Assembly (NCBI RefSeq): GCF_001620265.1
Contig: NZ_CP012661.1
Location: 992,001 to 1,056,000, forward strand
Origin: Frigidibacter mobilis
GTDB lineage: Bacteria > Pseudomonadota > Alphaproteobacteria > Rhodobacterales > Rhodobacteraceae
Direction of reading: 5' to 3'
Length of the DNA: 64,000 nt
Shown here: one piece after another, positions 51,457 to 60,928 of the stretch
Numbering within the stretch: position 1 is the first letter of the stretch
Layout: each line of letters begins with the position of its first letter
Notes under the pieces: model-generated
What the model was told of the DNA's origin: nothing
What the model saw: the letters and a program-made list of their open reading frames with translations, nothing else
Databases searched by the model: none
Position numbers and translations under genes: made by a program

Positions 51457-54400
51457 TTGAACGATTTAGCCGTCGGCACCGAAAATTCACCTTACGCTGG
51501 CAGCGGCTCGCTTGCCGAAAAGCTGGATCGCGCTCGAACGGAGTTGCTGGATCTCTCTGCGCGAAACCGGCTTCTCAACATGCCGAGGTCCGCAAAGAGT
51601 TCAAAGAGCATCGAACTGGTGGACGAGCGGAGCAGCGAGGTTTTCCGGATCCTTGTCAGTGAGGCGAAGGCTTTCACGTTTCTGCCCGGGATGCCTTCAC
51701 GCAAAGCTACCGCGGCCGCGGAAGGTGGCACGGCCCCGGAAGATGGCACCGGCGAGGGTGCCGGCCTGGAAGAAGATGCCGATGTCATCCACGATCTGGC
51801 GCTTCCGGAAGATGATGAGGTCGACGAGCGTGGTATCGCGGGACGGCATGCCGACACGAGGCTTCAGACAAGGTTCACGCCGGAAGGCCTGCAGAAGCGG
51901 CTGCTGGACCTGTATTATGACGCCAGAACGCTTGAGGACGAGCAGGGGGTAAACGTCCTCTACCTGACCTTGGGCGCGCTTCGCTGGGTCGATCCCAACG
52001 ACAAGAAGAATATCCGCCACGCGCCTTTGCTGCTGATCCCGGTTGCCCTGGAGCGCGGCACCGCCGGAGAGCGCTTCCGGCTGAGGGCCAGGCAAGAGGA
52101 TTTTGCGACCAATCTGTCCCTGGAGAACTTCCTGGACCGGATTCATGGCATTCGGCTCCCGGAAGTGGAGATCAGTGAGGCCTTTGATCTTGAGGGCTAT
52201 CTGACAGCAGTCGAGAAATCGATCGAGGACAAGGAGGGCTGGGGCGTAGAGCGGGATGTCATCGTCCTCGGCTTTTTCTCCTTTGCGAAGTTCATGATGT
52301 ATCGTGATCTGGATCCGGCGTCCTGGCCGGCAGATGGTGCGATCACCTCGAAACCCCTGCTGAAAGGCTTGCTCGCCGACGGCTTCGAAGCCGGTGAGGC
52401 CCTGTTTCCCGAAGACCAGTCGATCGACAGCATCATTCCGCCCTCGCAGATGCTGCATATCCTCGACAGCGATAGCACCCAGACGCTGGCGGTCCATGAG
52501 GTGCGCGCCGGACGAAACCTGGTCATTCAGGGTCCGCCCGGCACGGGAAAAAGCCAGACGATCGCCAACCTGATCGCCGCTGCGGTATCGGACGGCAAGA
52601 CGGTGCTCTTTGTCGCCGAAAAGATGGCGGCTCTGGAAGTGGTGAAGCGCCGGCTGGACGCCACCGGCGTGGGTGCGGCTTGCCTGGAGCTGCACAGCCA
52701 CAAGGCCAACAAGAAGGCCGTGTTGGAGGACATCCGGCGCACCTGGGAAAACGGCGCACCGCGCGCCGGGGAGCTGGGCTCGCTGAACGCACGGCTTACG
52801 GACCTTCGGGACGAGTTGAATGGCCATGCGGCGCGAATGCATCGGCCCGATGCGGTCTCGGGCCTGACGCCCTACCAAGTCCTCGGCCAATTGGTGCGGC
52901 TCAGGGCTGCCGGTGAGCAGCCCAACGACATCGAACTCGAAGCGCCCGAGACCTGGACAAAGGACGGGTTCCTGGCGCGGCACGGGATCCTGCGCGAACT
53001 CGTGGAGAGGGTGCAAGAGATCGGGAACCCTGCACAGCACATCTGGTATGGAGTGGAACTGGCATCTGTGACGCCCATGGATGTGGAGAGGCTGACCGCC
53101 CGGCTCGCCGCGGCGGCGGAGGCGGCTTCAGAGCTTGATGCGTCTGGTGCCCGGCTCGCAACGATGCTGGGATCTGCGCCGCCAAGCAGCGGCAAGACTC
53201 TCGAACCGCTGGTCGAACTGGCCCGGCGCGTTGCGGCGGCCCCGCTGCCTGCTGAAGCATTGGGGTCCGAGCACTGGGCCAATGATCTGGTCGAGATCAA
53301 TGAGATCGTCCGGGCCGGCGAAGTGCTGGAGGAGATCCGGAAAATCCTCGCAGAGTGGCTTCATGAGGCGGCATGGCAAAGCGAGCCGGTTGACGCGCGC
53401 AACAAGCTCGGGGCTCTTCCAGATGATGTGGTCGATACGGACTTCGGGATCATCGCTGAGCTTGCAGGGGCACTGCCTGTCGCCTTGGCCGCCGGGCAGG
53501 AGCTTGCCGGGTTGCTGGGCGAAGAGATGCCCCAAACTCTTGCCGACATTGCAGTTCTGGCGCGCCTCGGCGAGCGGCACATGGCTGCTCCGCTTGCGTC
53601 CGGCCTCGCGCTGTCCAACCCTGTATGGGATCAACAGCCCGGGCTTGCGCGGGATGTCGTCGCGTCATTGCAGGAATACCAATCTGCAAGGGCGGACCTC
53701 GGGGGCAAGCTTGTGGACGCGGCTTGGGACACCGATCTTGCTGGCGCGCGCAGTGTTCTGGCGGCTCATGGCACAGGACTTCTCAAGGCCCTTAGCGGTG
53801 AGTGGAGATGGGCGAACCGGCTTGTCAGGTCCTGCCTCGTCAGCCCGGACCAGCCGCTGGAAGCGACGCTGTCACAATTGGACCGGCTCCAGCGGGGAAA
53901 GGCTGCGCGTGTCGAGGTGGCTAAAGAGGAGACCGATGCTCGCGCCGCCTTCGGGGGGCTTTGGCGCGGCGAGCGCTCTGACACCGCGCAGCTCTTGGCG
54001 GTCGTAGTCTGGATGGAGGGGCATGGCGATCTGGGGGTTGCCGCACGCCGCATTGCAGGCCGTGAGCTAGCGCGGGACAAAGTCGCCAGACCGCTTGGCC
54101 GCCTGTCCGGCCTTGCGGCCGTTGCAAATGCGGCCGAACACCTTGTCGGGCTCCTTGGAGAGGGCACCGAGCTGACTGCGGCAGAACTTGCAATCAGGGC
54201 AGCAGAGCTGTCAAAAGCCGAACGTGAAACGCGTCAATTGTTCCGCCGGGCCCCCTCGACGCTCGGAGAGCGCCGGAAGCTGCTCGACCGGCTCGGTGCA
54301 GGGCAGGCCGCAGCACGGCACATTCAGGAAAGCGCGCCCAAGGCGGCCGCTGCCTTTGGGCCCGTATGGGCAGATACCAGGTCCGATTGGCCCGCCCTGA

Positions 54401-57054
54401 AATCTGCGGCCAACTGGGTTGCAGGCAACCTCGACATTCTGAACACTGCAAGCTGTGTTCATGAACGCGAGGCCGCGGCCAAGCTCGCCGACGAAATCCA
54501 TACGCGCTCTGGAAAATTCGGCGCCGACGCTGACCGGCTTGCGGCCGATCTGCAGCTCGATCTGATCGAGGCGTTCGGCGCCGACCTGGATGAGGTGCCG
54601 TTGGCGACCCTTGCCGAGCGGCTTCGCAGCTGGAGCGAGGCCGGCGAAAGCCTGTTCCAATGGACGGCATATCGAGACCGGGCGCAGAAGGCGCGGCAAC
54701 TGGGCTGCGGGGATGTTGTCGACCGGCTTGAAGACGGCCGTTCAGCGCCCGATCAAATAATCCCGTCCTTCGAAATGACCTATTACGAAGCGATCCATGC
54801 GAGGTTGGTGGCGGCAGACCCTGAACTGGGCCGGTTCGACGGTGCGCTGCATTCCCGGAAAGTCGCGGAATTCTCCGAGTTCGACCTCCAACGGATAAGG
54901 GTCTCCGCGGATGAAACGGTCCGTGCGCATTACCGCCGGGTGCCACCCCGCGAGGGCGGGGCTATCGGACCACTCGGCGTCCTTCGGACCGAGCTCCAGA
55001 AACGCCGTGGACATATGCCGATCCGGAAACTGGTAGAGCGGGCAGGCCCGGCGCTGCAGGCCCTGAAGCCGGTCTTCATGATGAGCCCGCTGTCGGTCGC
55101 ACAGTTCCTTGCGCCCGGAGCCGCCGAGTTCGACCTGTTGGTGATGGACGAGGCAAGCCAGATCCAGCCCGTCGATGCGCTCGGCGCAGTGGCCCGCGCC
55201 AGGCAGGTGGTCGTGGTTGGAGATCCGCGCCAGCTTCCACCCACGTCCTTCTTCGCACGCATGACGGGGGGAAATGATGATGACGAGGACGACGGCGGCC
55301 GGGTGACAGATATCGAAAGCATCCTTGGCCTGTTCACGGCACGCGGACTGCCGATGCGGATGCTGCGCTGGCACTACAGGAGCCGCCACCAGTCTTTGAT
55401 CGCGGTCAGCAATCGCCAGTTCTACGAAAGCAAGCTGTTCGTGGTCCCAAGCCCCTACACGGCGGAGGCGGGCATGGGACTGAGGTTCCACCATATTCCT
55501 GACGGAGTTTTCGAGACCGGCGGGAAACGCTGCAATCAGATCGAGGCGCGGATCGTGGCGCGGGCGATCATCGATCACGCACTGGAGCGTCCGGATCTGT
55601 CTCTCGGGGTCGCGGCCTTCTCGGTCGCTCAACGGCGCGCCATCCTTGATGAGCTCGAGCTTTTGCGGCGGGCCCACCCGGAAACGGAAGGGTTCTTCCA
55701 TTCCCATCCGTCGGAACCTTTCTTCGTGAAGAACCTGGAAAACGTCCAGGGCGATGAGCGGGACGTCATCTTCATCTCTGTGGGCTACGGCCCCACCGTT
55801 CCGGGTGGCCGTGTGCCCATGCGGTTCGGACCGCTGGGCTCCGAAGGCGGGGAGAGGCGCCTGAACGTGCTGATCAGCCGGGCGAAACAGCGTTGCGAGG
55901 TCTTCTCGTCCATGACCGACGAGGATATCGAGCCGGACTTCGCCCAATCACGGAAGGGGGTGTTCGCGTTCCGGCTGTTCCTCCAGTTCGCGCGGACCGG
56001 GCGCATGGCCATGGCGGAGGCTACAGGGCGAGAACATGACAGCGTGTTCGAGGAGCAGGTTGCCAATGCTCTGCACGCACGGGGCTTCCACGTTCACCGG
56101 CAGGTCGGGCTGGCGGGTTTCTTCATCGACCTCGCAGTGTCCCACCCAGAGCGGCCGGGGCGCTATTTGCTGGGTATCGAATGCGACGGAGCTGCCTACC
56201 ATGATGCCCTCTCTGCGCGCGACCGGGACAGGCTCCGGCAGTCTGTTCTGGAAAGCCATGGCTGGCAAGTTCACCGCATCTGGAGCACGGACTGGTTCCA
56301 GCGACCGCAGCAGGAACTGTCCCGCGTCATCGCTGCCATCGAGGCGGCGATGGTCGAAGACGCCAACCGCGAGGTAACCCGCCAGAAGCCGATTGTCCGC
56401 ATAACATCCGAGGACATCGGTGATCGGACGCTGATGGGCATCGAAACCGGCGAGCCGACTCAGGCTGATCTGCCTGAGCCACCGGCAGCAAACCTCTACG
56501 AGGAAGCGCTGCTGGAACGGGCACCGCACCATAACGGTGAACTTCATGAACTGGCCCGCGGCGTTCTCGTCGCCTACGTCGAGCGCGTGGCAGAGGCCGA
56601 GGGGCCGGTGCATTTCGACGAGGTCGTCACCAGAATCCGAGAGGCTTGGGGCCTCAAGCGCGCAGGGGCCCGCATTCGCGACGCCATCGCCCTCGCCACC
56701 GATGTGGCCGTGCGCAAAGGCACGATCATTCAGGAGGGCGAGTTCATTACCGTTGGTGGCCGGAAACCCGAGTTGAGAGATCGGTCCGGGGTCAGTTCAG
56801 CGGGGCTCCGGAAGCCGGAGGCAATCCCGCTCGATGAGGTGGCCATGGGGGCAATGGTTCTGGCCGCAGAAAATTTCGGGGCGACCGCAGATCAACTGGT
56901 AACGGAGATTGCGCGCGGCTTGGGCTTCAGGGCGACGAGCGATGTGCTGAAGCGCAGGATTCTGGAGGGTATTGGCCTGGCCAGGGAGGCCGGAGGGCTG
57001 GCGGAGATAAATGGTCTTCTGCAGCCCGTGCAGAAAGTGGAAGATGTGGTTTGA
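51457..57054 (+). CDS. Hhe-type DUF4011-helicase-Vsr-DUF3320 defence protein, 1865 aa
   Basis: Single giant protein. Order: DUF4011 N-terminus (RTELLDLSARNRLLNMPRS, residues about 25-300), superfamily 1 helicase with Walker A GPPGTGKSQT near residue 359, a long helical insert (residues about 450-1190), the second helicase part with Walker B LVMDEASQ near 1230 and VVGDPRQLPPT, a Vsr/DUF559-type endonuclease (LLGIECDGAAYHD near 1570, HRIWSTDWF) and a C-terminal DUF3320-like domain. This architecture is a known one-gene anti-phage system (hhe). It starts at TTG 51457 with GGAGG 6 bases upstream; no ATG is suitable. The frame is intact over 5.6 kb. Confidence 0.88.
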   Translation: MNDLAVGTENSPYAGSGSLAEKLDRARTELLDLSARNRLLNMPRSAKSSKSIELVDERSSEVFRILVSEAKAFTFLPGMPSRKATAAAEGGTAPEDGTGEGAGLEEDADVIHDLALPEDDEVDERGIAGRHADTRLQTRFTPEGLQKRLLDLYYDARTLEDEQGVNVLYLTLGALRWVDPNDKKNIRHAPLLLIPVALERGTAGERFRLRARQEDFATNLSLENFLDRIHGIRLPEVEISEAFDLEGYLTAVEKSIEDKEGWGVERDVIVLGFFSFAKFMMYRDLDPASWPADGAITSKPLLKGLLADGFEAGEALFPEDQSIDSIIPPSQMLHILDSDSTQTLAVHEVRAGRNLVIQGPPGTGKSQTIANLIAAAVSDGKTVLFVAEKMAALEVVKRRLDATGVGAACLELHSHKANKKAVLEDIRRTWENGAPRAGELGSLNARLTDLRDELNGHAARMHRPDAVSGLTPYQVLGQLVRLRAAGEQPNDIELEAPETWTKDGFLARHGILRELVERVQEIGNPAQHIWYGVELASVTPMDVERLTARLAAAAEAASELDASGARLATMLGSAPPSSGKTLEPLVELARRVAAAPLPAEALGSEHWANDLVEINEIVRAGEVLEEIRKILAEWLHEAAWQSEPVDARNKLGALPDDVVDTDFGIIAELAGALPVALAAGQELAGLLGEEMPQTLADIAVLARLGERHMAAPLASGLALSNPVWDQQPGLARDVVASLQEYQSARADLGGKLVDAAWDTDLAGARSVLAAHGTGLLKALSGEWRWANRLVRSCLVSPDQPLEATLSQLDRLQRGKAARVEVAKEETDARAAFGGLWRGERSDTAQLLAVVVWMEGHGDLGVAARRIAGRELARDKVARPLGRLSGLAAVANAAEHLVGLLGEGTELTAAELAIRAAELSKAERETRQLFRRAPSTLGERRKLLDRLGAGQAAARHIQESAPKAAAAFGPVWADTRSDWPALKSAANWVAGNLDILNTASCVHEREAAAKLADEIHTRSGKFGADADRLAADLQLDLIEAFGADLDEVPLATLAERLRSWSEAGESLFQWTAYRDRAQKARQLGCGDVVDRLEDGRSAPDQIIPSFEMTYYEAIHARLVAADPELGRFDGALHSRKVAEFSEFDLQRIRVSADETVRAHYRRVPPREGGAIGPLGVLRTELQKRRGHMPIRKLVERAGPALQALKPVFMMSPLSVAQFLAPGAAEFDLLVMDEASQIQPVDALGAVARARQVVVVGDPRQLPPTSFFARMTGGNDDDEDDGGRVTDIESILGLFTARGLPMRMLRWHYRSRHQSLIAVSNRQFYESKLFVVPSPYTAEAGMGLRFHHIPDGVFETGGKRCNQIEARIVARAIIDHALERPDLSLGVAAFSVAQRRAILDELELLRRAHPETEGFFHSHPSEPFFVKNLENVQGDERDVIFISVGYGPTVPGGRVPMRFGPLGSEGGERRLNVLISRAKQRCEVFSSMTDEDIEPDFAQSRKGVFAFRLFLQFARTGRMAMAEATGREHDSVFEEQVANALHARGFHVHRQVGLAGFFIDLAVSHPERPGRYLLGIECDGAAYHDALSARDRDRLRQSVLESHGWQVHRIWSTDWFQRPQQELSRVIAAIEAAMVEDANREVTRQKPIVRITSEDIGDRTLMGIETGEPTQADLPEPPAANLYEEALLERAPHHNGELHELARGVLVAYVERVAEAEGPVHFDEVVTRIREAWGLKRAGARIRDAIALATDVAVRKGTIIQEGEFITVGGRKPELRDRSGVSSAGLRKPEAIPLDEVAMGAMVLAAENFGATADQLVTEIARGLGFRATSDVLKRRILEGIGLAREAGGLAEINGLLQPVQKVEDVV

Positions 57055-57302
57055 ATGCCCGAGGCAGAATGTGCTGCAGGCTCCGCCATGGCACCCGGAG
57101 CGCGCCGTCTAGAGCCTCGATTGCAAATGCGGGCACGAAGGGTAAGGGAACCCGCCGACAGGCGCGGCGCCCCGGACATGAACGGCCCTTACCCGCCGGT
57201 CGGCCCCAACAAATGCCGCAATGCGGCGCTCTCCAAACCTGCCGCTCGGCTGGTGCCGCAGCAAAATCTTCGTCATCATGGTAGCGATGCGGGACGGAGC
57301 GG

Positions 57303-57433
57303 TCAGTCGCGAAGGGCAGCTTCGACAGCCGCAGATTCTGCGATACCTTCATTTGCCCCATCGGTGAAACTCGCGATGGTGATGGGCATCTTCCTGTCGG
57401 GGAAGTGATAGACGGCGTTGACGCTGAAAGGGC
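57303..57433 (-). pseudogene. C-terminal end of the serine hydrolase, displaced by IS66
   Basis: On the minus strand this encodes SVNAVYHFPDRKMPITIASF and then TDGANEGIAESAAVEAALRD with a stop at 57303. When IS66 and one GAAAGGGC are removed it joins in frame to GHSGGGPF of the N-terminal part at 59926, restoring the usual GHSGGGPG-type motif and C-terminus of class C-like serine hydrolases. Confidence 0.88.
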
Positions 57434-57516
57434 GTAAGCGGGAAGAGAACCCCGTGGGTTAATGGCATGTCCGGTCTGGGGTAGGCTTCCGGCGTTGCCC
57501 TGATCGCCGAGGATCC

Positions 57517-57888
57517 ATGTCTACGACCAGTTCTACGCCTATGCCTGCGACTGGTAGCTTGCAGTTGGTCGAGGCGTTCGTTGAGCGGCTGGACGGTGCG
57601 CCGGTCGGCGAGCGGCGCCGTTGGTCGGATGAGTTCAAGGCGCAGGCTGTCACAGCGGCGCTGGAGCCTGGCATCAATGTTTCCGCGCTGGCCCGCCGTC
57701 TGGGGATTTCCCCGCCGCAGCTGTTCGGCTGGCGCAAGGCTTTCCTGAACAAGCAGAAGGAGGATGTTCCCCCAGGCGCCCCGGTGCCGCTGGTGGAAAT
57801 CGTTGTGGGCGATGTCCTCATCCGCGTCGCGCCCGATCTTGGCGAGGCCGCGTTGCGCCGTCTCATCAGCGCGGTGCGCTCGGCATGA
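57517..57888 (+). CDS. tnpA: IS66 accessory protein TnpA, 123 aa
   Basis: HTH_Tnp_1-type protein (RRRWSDEFKAQAVTAALEPG, then VSALARRLGISPPQLFGWRK). Accessory protein of IS66 transposition. Its stop overlaps the tnpB start (ATGA at 57885-57888). Confidence 0.93.
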   Translation: MSTTSSTPMPATGSLQLVEAFVERLDGAPVGERRRWSDEFKAQAVTAALEPGINVSALARRLGISPPQLFGWRKAFLNKQKEDVPPGAPVPLVEIVVGDVLIRVAPDLGEAALRRLISAVRSA

Positions 57889-58229
57889 TCCCGTCCGGTG
57901 TGCGGGTCTTTCTCGCGAGCCATCCGGTCGACTTCCGCAAAGGACCGGACAGCCTGCTGTCCCTGGTGCGCGATGCTGGCAGCGACCCGTTCAGCGGCGC
58001 GCTTTATGTGTTCCGGGCGAAGCGGGCGGACCGGGTGAAAATCGTCTGGTGGGATGGCAGCGGCGTCTGCCTCTTTGCGAAACGCCTCGAGAAATCCACG
58101 TTCTGCTGGCCGCGGATCGGGCATGTCCGGGTGCAGCTCAACCATGCCCAGCTCATGGCGTTGCTCGACGGTCTGGACTGGAAGCGGGTTCGTCCCGTGG
58201 CAGTCAAAGCCCCTGTATTTGCTGGATAA
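57885..58229 (+). CDS. tnpB: IS66 Orf2 family protein TnpB, 114 aa
   Basis: Typical Orf2 sequence: VRVFLASHPVDFRKGPDSLL, LYVFRAKRADRVKIVWWDGS and LCLFAKRLEK-like VCLFAKRLEKSTFCWP. Normal length. It is translationally coupled to tnpA. Confidence 0.95.
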   Translation: MIPSGVRVFLASHPVDFRKGPDSLLSLVRDAGSDPFSGALYVFRAKRADRVKIVWWDGSGVCLFAKRLEKSTFCWPRIGHVRVQLNHAQLMALLDGLDWKRVRPVAVKAPVFAG

Positions 58230-58313
58230 CCCGGCTGCGGCAAAGTGAATCATCTGCCCCTTGGGCGCCGATACCTGCGGAATGCCTCGCCGGGATATGC
58301 TATCCTTGATGCC

Positions 58314-59903
58314 ATGAGCGGCGGCGATCTCTCCCTTCCCGATGACATGGACCTGCTGAAGTCCATGGTCCGCGCGATGGCGCAGAAGACGGCGGCCCTG
58401 GAGGACGAGAATGCGGCTTTGAAAGCCCGCAGCTCGGATGCCGACGAGCGGATCAAGCGACTGATGCAGATCCTGAAGGCCTATGACCGGGCCCGGTTCG
58501 GGCGCCGCTCGGAGAAGCTTGGCACCGGAGAGCCGAGTGGGGACGAGGATGCGCAGCAGGCCTTTGTCTTTGAAGAGATCGAGACCGGCATCTCTGCCCT
58601 CAGGGCGCAGGTCGGCAAGGGCCGGTCCTCGGATGAGAAGCGACCGCCCCGGGCGCGCAAGGGCTTCCCGCCGCATCTGGAGCGGGTTGAGGTGGTGATC
58701 GAGCCCGAGGACCTGCCGGAGCACGCGGGCAAGCAGAAGGTGCTGATCGGGGAAGACGTCTCCGAGCGGCTGGATGTGATCCCGGCGAAGTTCCGGGTGA
58801 TCGTCACCCGCCGCCCAAAATACGCGTTCAAGGGCTGGGACGGCGTCATCCAGGCCCTGGCCCCGGCGCACATCATCGAAAGTGGCCTGCCGACCGAGGC
58901 GCTGCTGGCGCAGATCGCGGTCTCCAAATACGCCGACGGCCTGCCGCTCTATCGCCAGGAAGGGATTTATGCCCGCGATCTGGTCGACCTCGACCGGCGG
59001 CTGATGGCGCAGTGGATGGGCCGGGTCGGCTTCGAGCTGGATATCCTTGCAGACCACGTCCTGGGTGAGATCCTGAAGGGCGCCCGGGTCTTCGCGGACG
59101 AAACCAGCCTGCCGACCCTCGCCCCCGGCACAGGCACCACAAAGAAAGCCTGGCTCTGGGCCTATGCCCGCGATGACAGCACCTTCGGCGGAAGTGGTCC
59201 GCCCATGGTGGCCTATCGCTTCGAAGACAGCCGGTCCGGCGACTGCGTGCGCCGGCACCTCGGCAACTACCGCGGTATTGTGCAGGTGGACGGCTATGCC
59301 GCTTACAACAAGCTGATACGCAAGGACGGGGGCAACGACGGCCCGCGCCTGGCGGGATGCTGGGCCCACTCCCGGCGCCGCTTCTTCGAGCTCCACGCTG
59401 CCGGCGCCTCGGAGATCGCCACCGCCACGGTCGAGCGGATGACCGAGCTCTGGAAGCTCGAGGCAGAGGTTCGCGGCCAAAGCCCCGAGGCGCGCGCTGC
59501 CGCGCGCCAGGCTGTCTCGGCGCCGATCGTCGCCGATCTGTTCACACTCTGGCAGCAGACCTTGCCCCGCATCTCGGGGAAATCGAAGCTGGCCGAGGCC
59601 CTGCGCTATGCCATCACCCGGCGCGAGATCTTCGAGCGCTTCCTGACCGACGGCCTCGTCGAGCTCGACTCCAACATTGTCGAGCGCGCCATCAGGCCCC
59701 AGACAATCACGAGAAAGAACAGCCTGTTCGCCGGTTCGGATGGTGGCGGTCGGACATGGGCGACCATCGCCACGCTCTTGCAGACCTGCAAGATGAACAA
59801 CGTCGACCCCGTCGCGTGGCTGACCCAGACATTGGAGCGCATCGCCAACCAGTGGCTGAGCGCAGAGATCGACGCTCTCATGCCTTGGAACTACAAGGCC
59901 TGA
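58314..59903 (+). CDS. tnpC: IS66 transposase TnpC, 529 aa
   Basis: The ATG at 58314 gives the normal start (MSGGDLSLPDDMDLLKSMVR). A leucine-zipper N-terminus (residues 20-60) is followed by the zinc-finger-like spacer and the DDE domain: FADETSLPTLAPG, VQVDGYAAYNKL, LAGCWAHSRRRFFE and LDSNIVERAIRPQTITRKNS with the catalytic Glu. A C-terminal IS66_C segment completes it. The frame is open up to 58245, but upstream ATGs are less typical. Confidence 0.95.
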   Translation: MSGGDLSLPDDMDLLKSMVRAMAQKTAALEDENAALKARSSDADERIKRLMQILKAYDRARFGRRSEKLGTGEPSGDEDAQQAFVFEEIETGISALRAQVGKGRSSDEKRPPRARKGFPPHLERVEVVIEPEDLPEHAGKQKVLIGEDVSERLDVIPAKFRVIVTRRPKYAFKGWDGVIQALAPAHIIESGLPTEALLAQIAVSKYADGLPLYRQEGIYARDLVDLDRRLMAQWMGRVGFELDILADHVLGEILKGARVFADETSLPTLAPGTGTTKKAWLWAYARDDSTFGGSGPPMVAYRFEDSRSGDCVRRHLGNYRGIVQVDGYAAYNKLIRKDGGNDGPRLAGCWAHSRRRFFELHAAGASEIATATVERMTELWKLEAEVRGQSPEARAAARQAVSAPIVADLFTLWQQTLPRISGKSKLAEALRYAITRREIFERFLTDGLVELDSNIVERAIRPQTITRKNSLFAGSDGGGRTWATIATLLQTCKMNNVDPVAWLTQTLERIANQWLSAEIDALMPWNYKA

Positions 59904-59925
59904 ACGGTCTCGGCTGCCCGCTTAC

Positions 59926-60699
59926 GAAAGGGCCACCTCCGGAATGCCCAATCATTCGACCGATATCCCCACACCGGCCACTCATAAGGCCAAGCGCGTA
60001 GCCGCATTCTGTCCATGGACGCCCCTCAATGGCACCGCCGACCGGGTGGCGGATCTGCATTTCTTTCAGCATCGACGAATTGAGCAACCTGCCCATGAAC
60101 AGGGCGTGCAATAGCTCCGCCGCATCGGCGGCAGTGCCGGTAAGGCAGCCGTGGTATACCCATCCGGGATGGTAGTGCTGCGCCCCCGCCCAGTGGAGGC
60201 GAGCAAAATCGCTCCTCGTTTCGGCGAGCTTGACACTGTCGAGGCCGAGCGGAGCGCAGATCATCTGCCTGACAAGATGGGCAAAAGGTTGCCCCGCCAC
60301 ATGTTCGATCAGGTTTCGGGCCAGCATGTATCCAAGATTAGAGTAAGCCCAACCTTTCCCCGGTGAAAAAAGCCTGCCCTGAGCCAATGTGGCCTCGCGC
60401 AAGTCCTCGGCAGGCCAAGGTTCCTCATTTCTCTCAACGGCCTTCCGGTAGGCAGGAAGTGAGTAGTAGTCCGGCAGCCCGGATGTGTGATCCAGCAACT
60501 GGCGAAGCGAGAAGTCGAAACCTTGCAGATGTCTGTTTAGATCTATTCTGCCCTCCTGCGCCATCCGCAAAGTGCAGATCGAAATGGTCGTCTTGGTGAA
60601 ACTCCAATAGGGAAAAATCTCCGATCCTGACGCATGAAGCGGGTCAGAATTGGGACGGAGACACGATGGATGAAGACGGGATGATTGGTGCTCATAAAC
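59926..60699 (-). pseudogene. Class C beta-lactamase-like serine hydrolase, interrupted by IS66
   Basis: The minus frame contains the catalytic SxxK box in YWSFTKTTISICTLRMAQEG, the YxN box in GWAYSNLGYML, LLDHTSGLPDYY, and ends at the IS in GHSGGGPF. The SxxK lies upstream of the first ATG (60570), in an open frame that begins after a TAG at 60700. No proper start or signal peptide is visible, so the N-terminus may also be damaged. The family includes penicillin-binding proteins and esterases (beta-lactamase/transpeptidase fold). It is inactive here unless the IS is lost. Confidence 0.85.
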
Positions 60700-60928
60700 C
60701 TACAATAAGCCTCTTGGGTAATTAGCGCGAAGGGCTCCTTGCTGTCATGCGGCATCGCAGCATGAGCCTTGCCTTCGTGCGACCCAGTCCGTGGAAGTGG
60801 CCGGCCCAGAGATGCCGTTGAAGCGATACCGGGGATGCGGCGGCGCGGCCCGTCGAACCGGACTTTCGCTGTGCATGCGTCCTGCGGGTGCCGTCGAAGG
60901 TCAGATGTGCGGAAAGAACGGACTCGAG

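Larger units (their letters stand above)
57434..59925 (+). mobile_element. IS66-family element, 2492 bp
   Basis: Inverted ends GTAAGCGGGAAG at 57434 and, on the other strand, GTAAGCGGGCAG from 59925. It is flanked by an 8-bp direct repeat GAAAGGGC (57426-57433 and 59926-59933), the IS66 target size. It has all three genes tnpA, tnpB and tnpC with no frameshift, so it may be active. It interrupts a serine hydrolase gene of opposite orientation. Confidence 0.96.

Noticed and set aside
51697..53040. Minus-strand open frame of 447 aa across the Hhe-type gene
   Set aside because: The plus strand encodes DUF4011 and the Walker A motif here; the opposite frame has no family features.
57459..59480. 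Minus-strand open frame of 673 aa across IS66
   Set aside because: Shadow of tnpA, tnpB and tnpC, which all match IS66 proteins.
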